A stretch of 64,000 bases of DNA from contig JADJLP010000015.1 of the NCBI GenBank assembly GCA_016710065.1, positions 496,001-560,000 of the forward strand, given 5' to 3'. Below the pieces are notes generated by a model that worked only from the letters and a program-made list of their open reading frames with translations, made no database searches and was not told the DNA's origin. This DNA is from Candidatus Ideonella esbjergensis (GTDB lineage Bacteria > Pseudomonadota > Gammaproteobacteria > Burkholderiales > Burkholderiaceae_C). Of the stretch, positions 18,804 through 26,768 are shown piece by piece. A program made the translations under genes and the position numbers. Numbering within the stretch: the stretch's first letter is position 1; every line of letters begins with the position of its first letter.

Positions 18804-19592
18804 ATGAAGCACCTTCACCTGAACCGGGTGCACACCGCCAGCCTCCACCTGCCCCCCAGGCGAGCCCCAGTGGGCGCTTCCGCGCTGGGCACCGACGCCT
18901 TTCACGCGGCGGTGCTGCAGAGCATCCCGCTTTTTGCCTGCCTGAGCCCGGCGCAGCGGCGCCAGCTGTCTGGTGCCATCCGCGTCAAGGCGTACCAGGC
19001 CAACGAGCAGATCGTGACCCAGGGGGCCAGCAGCGGCGCGCTGTTTGTGCTGCAAACCGGCCATGCGGTGCTGTACCGCACCGACCCGCAGGGCCGCGAG
19101 TTCATCCTGGGCGACCTGTACCAGGGCGACCACTTTGGCGAGATGAGCCTGGTGGACGGCTTGCCGCACTCGGCCAGTGTGCGCGCCACGCAGCGCTGCA
19201 TGGTGCTGATCCTGGGCGAATCAGATTTCGCGCGCTGCGTGGCGAGCGACCAGGGCTTTTGCATGGAGGTGCTGCTGGGCCTCACCAAGCGCCTGCGCCA
19301 CGCCACCGCCACCGTGGGCACGCTGGCCTTGCTGGATGTGCGGGGCCGCATCGCACAGAAGCTGGTGGAGCTGTCTGGACTGGTGGACGGGCGCCGCATG
19401 ATCCGCAGCCGCCTCTCGCGCACCGAACTGGCCAAGCGCGTGGGGGCCTCGCGCGAGATGGTGAGCCGCATCCTGGTGGAGATGCAGTCGCATGGCCTGT
19501 ACGAAACCGACGCCGACGGCCACCTGGTCTTGAACGTGGTGCTGGGCGATGCCCGGGCCAACGCGACCAGGGCCCACTGCCAGGCAGGCTGA
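18804..19592 (+). CDS. Crp/Fnr-family transcriptional regulator
   Basis: This 262-residue protein has an N-terminal cyclic-nucleotide-binding-type beta barrel (about 35-150; FILGDLYQGDHFGEMSLVDGL). A dimer helix follows, then a Crp-type winged helix with recognition segment TELAKRVGASREMVSRILVEM. The N-terminus has no cysteine cluster, so it is not an FNR-type iron-sulfur sensor; the phosphate-binding loop is only partly Crp-like, leaving the ligand open. It diverges from the LysR gene. Start ATG 18804 is the first in-frame ATG before MKHLHLNRVH. Confidence 0.9.
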   Translation: MKHLHLNRVHTASLHLPPRRAPVGASALGTDAFHAAVLQSIPLFACLSPAQRRQLSGAIRVKAYQANEQIVTQGASSGALFVLQTGHAVLYRTDPQGREFILGDLYQGDHFGEMSLVDGLPHSASVRATQRCMVLILGESDFARCVASDQGFCMEVLLGLTKRLRHATATVGTLALLDVRGRIAQKLVELSGLVDGRRMIRSRLSRTELAKRVGASREMVSRILVEMQSHGLYETDADGHLVLNVVLGDARANATRAHCQAG

Positions 19593-19602
19593 GCGGCCCT
19601 AA

Positions 19603-20610
19603 CTAACGCCGCTCGAAGAAATCCCACATCACGTCATTGGCCGAGAGTGCCTGCGAGGCACCCTCCTTGCCCCGGCGCACCGCCTCGGCCCCCGGCCACG
19701 AGTGGCCACCGGTTTCGGTGACGCACAACTGCACCGTGGCCCCGCCTTGGCAGCTGCCATAGCGCTCGCAGCTGGCCCCAGGCCGCTCCAGCACGCGCGC
19801 GGGCAGCGCGGCGCAGGCGTTGCGCTTGACCCAGCGCGCCAGGGTCTCGGGTACCGAGGTGAACTGGGTGATCTGGGTCTCGTCGCGAAACGCACCTGCG
19901 CCCGCACCACCGTTGAACAGCACATGGTCATCATCGCGCGCGTGGATGTGCAGCACCGGGATGGCGCGCGAGGGTGTGCAGGCCAGTGTGTTGTCGGTGC
20001 CAGCCACGGCCGCAATGCCGGCGAACACATCGGCCGCCTCGCAGGCCAGCCGGTGCGCCAGCATGCCGCCGTTCGACATGCCCGTGGCGTACACGCGCTG
20101 CGCATCCACGCTGTAGCGGCGCTGCACGTCGGCCACCACGGCGCGCACAAAGGCCACGTCGTCCACACCCTTGTCGCGGGCTGAGCCGCAGCAGGCCCCG
20201 GCATTCCAGGTGGCCAGCCGGCCGCCCGGCCAGGCGCTGTAGCCATTGGGGAACACTGCCAGGAAGCCGGCCGACTCCGATTTGCTGATCAGCCCGTAGC
20301 GTCCATCGTCGGCCTGCAGCCGCATGTTGCCGCCGCCGCCATGCAAGGCCACCAGCACCGGTGCTGGCTTGGCCGGGTTGTAAGCCTGCGGCACATGCAC
20401 CAGGTACTGGCGCTTCAGGCCGCCCAGCTCCAGGATGTGCACGGCATCCCCCGGCTTCACATCCTTGGCCTGGGTTTGCTGGCGCGCCTGCAGCCGGTCG
20501 CGGATGCGCTGGCCCAGCGAGCCCTCTTGGGCCGAGGCTGAACCACCGGTCAGGCCCAGGGCCAGCACCAAGGGCAGGAGTGAGAGCGCGGCACGTTGCA
20601 TGGGGCCCAT
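19603..20610 (-). CDS. Secreted esterase of the PHB depolymerase/feruloyl esterase (LpqC) family
   Basis: This protein of about 335 residues starts with a signal peptide (LSLLPLVLALGLTGGSASA). It has an alpha/beta hydrolase fold with oxyanion segment VALHGGGGNM, nucleophile elbow GMSNGGM, a DDDH acidic region (HIHARDDDHVLFNGG) and catalytic histidine in TGGHSWPG. The family includes extracellular poly(3-hydroxybutyrate) depolymerases and carbohydrate esterase 1 enzymes, so the substrate may be polyester or plant ester. No carbohydrate-binding or substrate-binding domain follows. ATGs at 20610 and 20601 are both possible starts. Confidence 0.87.
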   Translation of the reverse strand: MGPMQRAALSLLPLVLALGLTGGSASAQEGSLGQRIRDRLQARQQTQAKDVKPGDAVHILELGGLKRQYLVHVPQAYNPAKPAPVLVALHGGGGNMRLQADDGRYGLISKSESAGFLAVFPNGYSAWPGGRLATWNAGACCGSARDKGVDDVAFVRAVVADVQRRYSVDAQRVYATGMSNGGMLAHRLACEAADVFAGIAAVAGTDNTLACTPSRAIPVLHIHARDDDHVLFNGGAGAGAFRDETQITQFTSVPETLARWVKRNACAALPARVLERPGASCERYGSCQGGATVQLCVTETGGHSWPGAEAVRRGKEGASQALSANDVMWDFFERR

Positions 20611-20656
20611 GCTACTCAACCGCTGCCCGCTGCGGCCGTGCATTTCGTCGCCGTCT

Positions 20657-22522
20657 TCAGGCCCCTGAGAATCGCCGCGTCACGCTGTCCAGTGACGTTC
20701 GTACGCGCTCCACCATGGCCGACGTGCCATGCGCCGAGAGCACCAGCTCGTGGGTGGCGCGGGTCATGGCCACATAGAGCAGGCGGGCCGCGTCTTCTAG
20801 CGGTTCATCTTTCATCGGCAGGGCCTGCAGGCCCGCCACGAACACGCGCGGAAACTCCAGGCCCTTGGCGCTGTGCAGGGTCAGCAGCTTGATGCTGGGG
20901 CGGGCCCAGTCGAAATGGCGAAAGGCCTGGGCGTTCATCGACTGCAGGGCCAGCTTTCGTCTTGCCATGGCCTGCTCTATGGGCTTCATCAGGTACTTGG
21001 CCCGGCACAGCACCGCCATGTCTTGCAGCGGTGTGCCGGCGGCATGCGCCTGGGCCATGCGCTCGGCCAGCAACTCGGCTTCCTCGGCCTCGTCACGGGC
21101 CTGGATCAGCACCGGCATCGCGCCACGGCGCCCGGCACTGGCGGGCTGCACCAGCGGTATCTCGTCTTCGCTGCGGGCCTCGCCGGCGCCGTCGAGCAGG
21201 CTCTGCGCGCAGTGCACCGCCAGGGCCAGCACCTCGGCGGTGCTGCGGTAGTTCATCTTCAGCACGCTGGTGCGGCCACGGGCCTCAATGCCCACGCTGG
21301 CAAAGTTGAACTTGCGGCGCTTGCTTTGGTAGATGGACTGCGCATCGTCGTACAGCACCAGCATGCTGTTGGTGTCCGGGTTCACCAGGCGCGTGGCCAT
21401 GCGCAGCCAGGCGTCTTCAAAGTCGTGCGCCTCGTCCACCAGCAGGGCGGTGTACTGCCCGCCGGGCACAAAGCCGGTTTCCAGCGAACGCTCCACCACC
21501 TCCACCATGGCCGGGTAGTAGGCGTCGCGGTCGGGCACGTGTGGCACATGCAGCTGGTAGCTTCGCACCACGTCCTGGCACCAGCTGTGGAAGGTGCGCA
21601 CCTGCACGCATTCACCCACGCCGCGCTCGCGCAGCTGGGCGCCGATGCGGTCGGCCAGCGTGCGGTTGAAGCACAGCACCAGCACCGGCCGGTCGGGCCG
21701 GGCGGCGGCGGCCAGGTGCTGGGCGCGGAAGATCAGGATCATGGTCTTGCCCGAGCCCGCCGCCCCGTGGATCACCCGGTGCCCCTCGCCCAGCGTGCGG
21801 GCAATCTGCTCTTGCTGCAGGTCCATCACCTGCAGCAGATCGGGCAAGGCCGGCGCGGCTGCGGTGGTGTCGCTGAAGTCCAGCGCCCCCTGGGTGCTGA
21901 CCCGCAGCTCGGGAAACAAGTGCCAGCGGATGCGGTCGCGCTGCGGCAGCGTCAGCGTGTGTGGGTAGCTCACGGTGAACATGCCCCACAGGCGCTGGCC
22001 GAAGTCGCCCGGGTCCAGCGTGTCGGCCAGGTCGTCGCGCAACAGGCACTGGTGAGCGGGGAAGAGTTCGGCGAAGTCGCTGCCGGCCACGTCGGCCGCC
22101 GTCAGCCCCGAGAACACCACGCCCCAGCCATACGGAAAGATCAGCTTGCCGCGAAACGGCCCCTCGCCATGCACCAGCAGCGGGTCGGCTTGCATCAAAT
22201 GGGCCAGCTCCAAGGCGTAGTCGCGCGCCTGGCGCAGCGGGTGGGCCTCGGTCACTCGGCCGCGCTCGGTGTTCAGCGTCACCGCATCGCGCGTGGCATT
22301 CGCCAAGGTGGCTTTCTTCCAGCCCTTCACCTCCAGCAGCAGCACACCCTGGCGGGGGCTGAGCACCACAAAGTCGGGCTGCCGTGCGCGTGGGCCCAGC
22401 GGCACGTTGTGCCACACCAGAAAGTCATCGCTCAGGCAGCGCTTGAGCTGGTTCAGCACCCGGCGCTCGCCGGTGTTGCAGCGCTGGTCGACGTTGGTGA
22501 GACCTTGGGGAAAGATGGCCAT
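20657..22522 (-). CDS. NERD nuclease-like domain fused to a UvrD/Rep-type helicase
   Basis: This is a 621-residue protein. The N-terminal NERD domain (about 16-130) keeps nuclease-like residues D50 (RQPDFVVL) and E64-V-K66 (LLLEVKGW). The SF1 helicase follows: Walker A GAAGSGKT ending at residue 260, DEAH near 363-366 (LLVDEAHDFED), motif III YDDAQSIYQ, motif IV NYRST, motif V TLHSAKGLEFPRVF and motif VI LLYVAMTRA. It should unwind and possibly cut DNA. Its start codon shares one base with the Fic stop (TGATG), so the two proteins are co-translated. NERD helicases recur in defence islands, but no function is proven. Confidence 0.9.
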   Translation of the reverse strand: MAIFPQGLTNVDQRCNTGERRVLNQLKRCLSDDFLVWHNVPLGPRARQPDFVVLSPRQGVLLLEVKGWKKATLANATRDAVTLNTERGRVTEAHPLRQARDYALELAHLMQADPLLVHGEGPFRGKLIFPYGWGVVFSGLTAADVAGSDFAELFPAHQCLLRDDLADTLDPGDFGQRLWGMFTVSYPHTLTLPQRDRIRWHLFPELRVSTQGALDFSDTTAAAPALPDLLQVMDLQQEQIARTLGEGHRVIHGAAGSGKTMILIFRAQHLAAAARPDRPVLVLCFNRTLADRIGAQLRERGVGECVQVRTFHSWCQDVVRSYQLHVPHVPDRDAYYPAMVEVVERSLETGFVPGGQYTALLVDEAHDFEDAWLRMATRLVNPDTNSMLVLYDDAQSIYQSKRRKFNFASVGIEARGRTSVLKMNYRSTAEVLALAVHCAQSLLDGAGEARSEDEIPLVQPASAGRRGAMPVLIQARDEAEEAELLAERMAQAHAAGTPLQDMAVLCRAKYLMKPIEQAMARRKLALQSMNAQAFRHFDWARPSIKLLTLHSAKGLEFPRVFVAGLQALPMKDEPLEDAARLLYVAMTRATHELVLSAHGTSAMVERVRTSLDSVTRRFSGA

Positions 22523-23640
22523 CAGGCACCCTCTTCCACCAGGTCGGTGCGGGTCAGGATCGCGTTCAGCGCCAGGTTGCTGTAGTAGTTGGAGCGGCCC
22601 ACCTTCATCTTGCGCACAAAGCCACCGGCCGTGAGCGCATCCAGGTACTTGGTGGCGGTGAGCCTGGAGACCTTCAGGTCGCGCTCAACGAACTCGATCT
22701 TCGTGTACGGGTGCATGAAGAGGTTGTTGATCAGGTCCTGGCTGTAGAAGCGGTGGGCAGCGCGGATGCGGTGCTTGGTGTCCAGCAGCGCGTCCTTGAT
22801 GGCGGCCACCGTGGTGATGGTCTGCTGGGCGGTCACCTCCACCGCCTGCAGCATGTACAGCACCCACGCTTGCCACACTTCGGGCGCATCGCCCTGCTCG
22901 CGCACGGCCTGCAGCAAGTGGTAGTAGCTGGGCTTGTTGCGCACGATGTGGCGCGAGAGGTAGAGCACCGGGATGTCGAGCAGCCCCTTGTTCACCAGGT
23001 ACAGCACATTCACGATGCGGCCGGTGCGGCCATTGCCGTCGTAGAACGGGTGAATGCTTTCGAACTGGTGGTGCACCAGCGCCATCTTGATGAGTGGGTC
23101 GGCATCGAAGCCGCTGTCGTCGTTGATGAAGCGTTCCAGGTCGCGCATCAGCGCCACGATCTCGGCCGGGTCTTGCGGCGGTACGTAAACCGTCTTGCCG
23201 GTGCTGGTCTTCAGGGCGGTGCCGGGCAGCTTGCGAAAGCCGGCGTTGTTCTGCTCCAACTCGGCCTGAATCTCCACCATGTGGTTGGCGGTGATCAGAC
23301 CGGTTCGCTGCACACGCTCAAAACCAACGCGCAAAGCCTGCACATAGTGGCGCACCTCTTTGGCGGCGGGCGAGGTGAACAGATCGGGGTAGGTGCTGGC
23401 GCGGAACAACTCGTCGTGCGTGGTGACGATGTTCTCAATGGCCGAGCTGTCCTTGGCCTCCTGCAAACCCAGGGTGTTGATGAGGATGCCCTGGTTGGGG
23501 ATGGCCGCCGCCAGGCCCTTCAACTCAGCCAGCTTGCGGCTGGCCCTGGCCACGGCCTTGAGCACGGCGGCGGATTCAAAATCCGCCGCCTTCAACCGGC
23601 TGAGTGGCAGCAGCGGGGGCAAGGTGGGTGGCGGGGGCAT
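22522..23640 (-). CDS. Fic-family AMPylase with its own inhibitory motif
   Basis: This 372-residue protein has a complete Fic motif HPFYDGNGRTGR (H197 to R208), the active site that transfers AMP from ATP to hydroxyl side chains. N-terminal SSAIEN (S65 to N70) matches the inhibitory (S/T)xxxE(G/N) helix, so this is a class II Fic that restrains itself rather than needing a separate antitoxin. The C-terminal 90 residues form a winged-helix-like domain (YTKIEFVERDLKVSRLTATKYLDAL), suggesting DNA binding and autoregulation. Two palindromes precede the gene. ATG 23640 is preferred over TTG 23649. It is coupled to the NERD-helicase. Confidence 0.93.
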   Translation of the reverse strand: MPPPPTLPPLLPLSRLKAADFESAAVLKAVARASRKLAELKGLAAAIPNQGILINTLGLQEAKDSSAIENIVTTHDELFRASTYPDLFTSPAAKEVRHYVQALRVGFERVQRTGLITANHMVEIQAELEQNNAGFRKLPGTALKTSTGKTVYVPPQDPAEIVALMRDLERFINDDSGFDADPLIKMALVHHQFESIHPFYDGNGRTGRIVNVLYLVNKGLLDIPVLYLSRHIVRNKPSYYHLLQAVREQGDAPEVWQAWVLYMLQAVEVTAQQTITTVAAIKDALLDTKHRIRAAHRFYSQDLINNLFMHPYTKIEFVERDLKVSRLTATKYLDALTAGGFVRKMKVGRSNYYSNLALNAILTRTDLVEEGA

Positions 23641-23653
23641 GGGGGCCAAATGC

Positions 23654-23679
23654 GCATAGCAACCGTTGATGGGCTATGC
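23654..23679. promoter_or_regulatory. Inverted repeat GCATAGC/GCTATGC before fic
   Basis: Perfect 7-bp arms are separated by 12 bases and lie 14 bases upstream of the fic start. The position suits an operator over the ribosome site or promoter. The function is inferred. Confidence 0.45.
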
Positions 23680-23694
23680 ATGTTCGCATGACAT

Positions 23695-23719
23695 GTATAG
23701 AAAACGCAATTTTCTATAC
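23695..23719. promoter_or_regulatory. 25-bp perfect palindrome, probable operator
   Basis: Arms GTATAGAAAA and TTTTCTATAC are perfect complements around a CGCAA centre. This AT-rich dyad stands in a GC-rich background between the divergent fic and M14 peptidase genes. The winged-helix tail of Fic is the most obvious candidate to bind it; a hairpin role is also possible. Confidence 0.6.
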
Positions 23720-23793
23720 GCGTCGAGCCCGCTTCGATGCCTGTGCGGCCCATGTAACGTTGGCTCCTTCCCCGCCCAATGCGCGAGCCCGCC

Positions 23794-24729
23794 ATGACCC
23801 CCACCCCCACCACGCCCTACCCCATCGGCACCCCCGGCACCCCCTGGGGCGACGCTGAACGCGCCGCCTGGCTGGCCCGCCAGCGCGTGCAGCGCAGCCA
23901 CGCCGCCGAGGTGCTGGCGCCCCTGCAGGCCAGCCTGCCGGCCGAAGCCGAGCTGATCCACTACGGCGAGCTGAACTACACCCGCCTGGGCCTGCCCCGC
24001 TACCCGCTGGTGGCCGTGCGCAGCCGCCACTGGCAGGCCGAGCGGCCCACGGTGCTGGTGACAGGCGGCGTGCACGGCTACGAAACCAGCGGCGTGCAAG
24101 GCGCCCTGCAGTGGCTGGCGCAAGACTTTGCCCGCCACGCCCAGCACGCCAACCTGTTGCTGCTGCCTTGCATCAGCCCCTGGGGCTACGAAACCATCAA
24201 CCGCTGGAACCCCGACGCGCTGGACCCCAACCGCCAGTTCAAACTGCAAAGCCCCGCCGCCGAAGCCGCGCTGGCCATGGCCTGCGTGGCCCAGCATGCG
24301 CCCCGGGTGGACCTGCACATCGACCTGCACGCAACCACCGACACCGACAACAGCGAATTCGGCCCCGCCAAGGCCGCCCGCGACGGCAAGCCGCCCGACC
24401 TGCACCCCATCCCCGACGGCTTCTACCTGGTGGCCGACACCGAGCGAGACGAGCCCGCCTTTCAGGCCGCGCTGATCGCCGCCGTGCGCGCCGTGACCCA
24501 CATCGCCGAGCCCGACGCCTCCGGCCAGCTGATCGGCTCACCCCTGCTGCAGCCCGGCGTGATCGCCTACGCCAAGCGCGCCCTGGGCCTGTGCGGCGGC
24601 ATGACCGCCGCGCGCTATGTGACCACCACCGAGGTCTACCCCGACAGCCCCCGCACCACGCCCGCGCAGTGCAACGAGGCGCAGCGGGTGGCGGTGAATG
24701 CTGCGGTGGGGTTCTTGGTGAGGGGGTGA
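23794..24729 (+). CDS. M14-family zinc peptidase (carboxypeptidase-like)
   Basis: This 311-residue protein has zinc ligands in GGVHGYETSG (H94 and E97) and in DLHIDLHATTD (H175 or H179). The substrate-carboxylate signature DPNRQF follows NPDAL. This is the M14/AstE-AspA fold; related enzymes remove C-terminal residues or deacylate small amides. No signal peptide is visible, so it is probably cytoplasmic. In-frame ATGs at 23779 and 23794 are both possible. It diverges from fic but does not obviously belong to that system; its GC-rich codon usage is like the chromosomal core. Confidence 0.85.
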   Translation: MTPTPTTPYPIGTPGTPWGDAERAAWLARQRVQRSHAAEVLAPLQASLPAEAELIHYGELNYTRLGLPRYPLVAVRSRHWQAERPTVLVTGGVHGYETSGVQGALQWLAQDFARHAQHANLLLLPCISPWGYETINRWNPDALDPNRQFKLQSPAAEAALAMACVAQHAPRVDLHIDLHATTDTDNSEFGPAKAARDGKPPDLHPIPDGFYLVADTERDEPAFQAALIAAVRAVTHIAEPDASGQLIGSPLLQPGVIAYAKRALGLCGGMTAARYVTTTEVYPDSPRTTPAQCNEAQRVAVNAAVGFLVRG

Positions 24730-24807
24730 GGCGCGGGCTGGGCTTTGGCGGCAGCTCCGTGCCTACCCGGCAAAATAGAGTGAACACCACAAAGACAGGG
24801 CAGGAAC

Positions 24808-25773
24808 ATGATCATCAAGAGCGCCGATGACAAGTCGAAGCGCATCGATTTGCTCACCGATTTGCAGAAGTCCTCCATGCTGGACGCCAGGCAAAAGGAT
24901 TGGCTGCGCGAAGAGCTGATGCGACTCAGACGAGGCATTCAGGGCGAGCGTGATGCCGCGCACTACATCGACAACCATTTCAGGGACAGCGAGAACAATG
25001 CGGTCCTCCACGATTTGAGAATCTCAGTCGATGGAGAGGTGGCGCAGATTGATCACCTCATCATCAATCGAACGCTGAGGTTCTACTTGCTGGAGACCAA
25101 GTGCTTCAACGGCAACGTGCAGATCAATGATCGCGGCGAGTTCACGGTTGCCTACTCTGGCGAGCGTGCGTTCGGAGTGGAGTCTCCCCTTGAACAAAGC
25201 AGGCGACACGAGCGCATCTTGTCCAAGCTGCTGGATAGGCTGGAGATCACCGGCCGCATGGGGGTGAAGGCAAACTTCTTTCACGCGGCGCTACTCCACC
25301 CCAAGGCCATCATCACGCGACCGGACAAGAAGAAGTTCGACACGGATGATGTGATCAAGGCCGACCAGATCGGAACCTGGCACCAAGCGCACATCGATCG
25401 CACCGTTGGCGTGGTTGGTGCATTCGCCGGGCTCTTGAATGTGCACAGCCCCCAGACCGCCAGGGAGTGGGCGGAGAAGCTGGCACGGCAACATCGACCG
25501 ACCAATCCACTGGACTTGCCGGACTTCATGAAGCCGCGCGAGGCAGCCAACCCGAAGCCGGCGGTCGCATCACGGTCGGCTTCCGTTGCAGTTCAGGCTG
25601 CTTCGCCGGCAAGCGCCAACTCGGAGGCCCCGCCGGAGGCACTGCGCAAGAAGCTGGTCTGCGTCACCTGCCGACAGAAAATCACTTTCCCGGAGGGCAA
25701 GTTCTGCTGGGGCAATGAAGCGCGCTTCGGCGGCTTTCAATACTGCCGCGAGCACCAGGCGCAGTTCAAATGA
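24808..25773 (+). CDS. NERD-domain protein with C-terminal cysteine cluster
   Basis: This is a 321-residue protein. An N-terminal helical segment leads into a NERD domain (about 43-160) with IQGERDA (E47), QIDHLII (D82) and LLETKCF (E96-T-K98), the residues expected of a PD-(D/E)xK-like nuclease core. After an Ala/Pro-rich linker, a C-terminal module places C285-VT-C288, C300, C313 and H316 as a possible zinc site. Codon usage is visibly less GC-rich than in neighbours, suggesting transfer. The next gene starts 41 bases after its stop. A role in DNA processing is inferred from the family only. Confidence 0.82.
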   Translation: MIIKSADDKSKRIDLLTDLQKSSMLDARQKDWLREELMRLRRGIQGERDAAHYIDNHFRDSENNAVLHDLRISVDGEVAQIDHLIINRTLRFYLLETKCFNGNVQINDRGEFTVAYSGERAFGVESPLEQSRRHERILSKLLDRLEITGRMGVKANFFHAALLHPKAIITRPDKKKFDTDDVIKADQIGTWHQAHIDRTVGVVGAFAGLLNVHSPQTAREWAEKLARQHRPTNPLDLPDFMKPREAANPKPAVASRSASVAVQAASPASANSEAPPEALRKKLVCVTCRQKITFPEGKFCWGNEARFGGFQYCREHQAQFK

Positions 25774-25814
25774 TCGGGACGGCCACAAGCCCTGGCACTT
25801 CGAACAACCGAATC

Positions 25815-26414
25815 ATGAAGACAAACTATGTACTGATTGACTACGAGAACGTGCAACCGCAGATGGTTGGCTTGTTGGCACCAGAAACGTTCCGGGTGCT
25901 GGTGTTCGTGGGAGCAAGCCAAACAAAGATCAGCTTTGAGTTGGCAGATGTCTTGGCCCGCAAAGCCAACGGGTCACGCTTCATCAAGGTGACTGGGAAC
26001 GGAAGCAATGCGCTCGACTTTCATATCGCCTATCAGATTGGGCGCCTTGCGGTGCAGGAGCCCGAAGCCTACTTTCATGTGATTTCAAAGGACAAGGGGT
26101 TTGATCCACTCATCGAGCACCTGAAGGGGCAAGGACTACATGCATCTCGCTCAATGACAGTGCCCGACATCGAGATTGTCAAGAAGCCGAGCGCATCGAT
26201 GCCGGAAGACGAAATGTTGTCAACCGTGATCGAGTACCTGGTGAGGCGTGGGGCACAGCGACCGGCATCGCTGAAGACGCTTACGGGCTCCATCAGCGCG
26301 TTGTTTCAGCCCAAACTGGAAGCCTCCGTTGCACAGACGCTGATGGACAAGCTGGAGTTGACCGGTGTGTTCGTTCGGGATGGCGCAAAGCTGAAATATG
26401 GGTTGCCGGAGTGA
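25815..26414 (+). CDS. PIN/NYN-like nuclease-domain protein
   Basis: This 199-residue protein begins YVLIDYENVQP, with acidic residues D9 and E11, followed by NALDFHIAYQIG (D68) and ISKDKGFDPLI (D93, D97). This acidic array is that of PIN-like/NYN RNases. The C-terminal 65 residues look like a small winged helix (LSTVIEYLVRRGAQRPASLK). ATG 25815 is chosen because it directly precedes the catalytic start; an earlier in-frame ATG overlaps the NERD gene. It probably forms an operon with the NERD gene. Whether it acts as a toxin or as a partner nuclease cannot be told. Confidence 0.8.
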   Translation: MKTNYVLIDYENVQPQMVGLLAPETFRVLVFVGASQTKISFELADVLARKANGSRFIKVTGNGSNALDFHIAYQIGRLAVQEPEAYFHVISKDKGFDPLIEHLKGQGLHASRSMTVPDIEIVKKPSASMPEDEMLSTVIEYLVRRGAQRPASLKTLTGSISALFQPKLEASVAQTLMDKLELTGVFVRDGAKLKYGLPE

Positions 26415-26678
26415 GTGTGAGGCTTTGATTTCGCCCAAGATGATCAACTGGCGCTCAACTGCTGATCGCAGCACCTCATCGGCCGGATGCTTCAACAGCG
26501 TCTTGTTGGCCACGAAGCGCCGCACCGCACTCGCAGATTCGGCGGTAGCCCAGAGGTACTTCCTGGCCTTAGGCTGCCGAACGGCTGAGCCGATCAGATC
26601 CAGGCGGCGCGCGCCAGCCCGCTGGCAAAGGCCTGCGACGTCGGCCTGACGGGCGGCGATGAAGGCTGGAACGGCCAT
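26411..26678 (-). pseudogene. Fused relic of a MNT nucleotidyltransferase/HEPN (MntA-HepT-type) pair
   Basis: The leftward frame from ATG 26678 reads AGARRLDLIGSAVRQ, the start of an MNT-type nucleotidyltransferase (rLdLfGSa). The second aspartate motif is absent. After a few residues it continues as KARKYLWATAESASAVRRFV and SAVERQLIILGE, which is the signature of a HEPN (DUF86/HepT) toxin. It is then cut off and runs into the 3' end of the PIN-like gene. An in-frame deletion appears to have joined antitoxin to toxin and lost the toxin's RX4-6H end. This fills the otherwise gene-free 26415-26768 stretch. Confidence 0.68.
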
Positions 26679-26768
26679 GGGGACATTCCAACCCTGGAAC
26701 CCCATCGAGATCGAGCGCCGTGTACGGAGTGAAAACAACTGCTTCGGTAGGCGGGCCAAGCGCCCAAC

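Noticed and set aside
23654..23719. The fic upstream palindromes as a CRISPR or insertion-sequence end
   Set aside because: There are no spacers, no repeat array and no transposase; the arms are single short dyads.
26220..26759. A 179-codon intact gene on the minus strand over the PIN-like 3' end
   Set aside because: Only its middle has MNT/HEPN similarity; the rest is antisense to the PIN-like gene, so a relic is the better reading.
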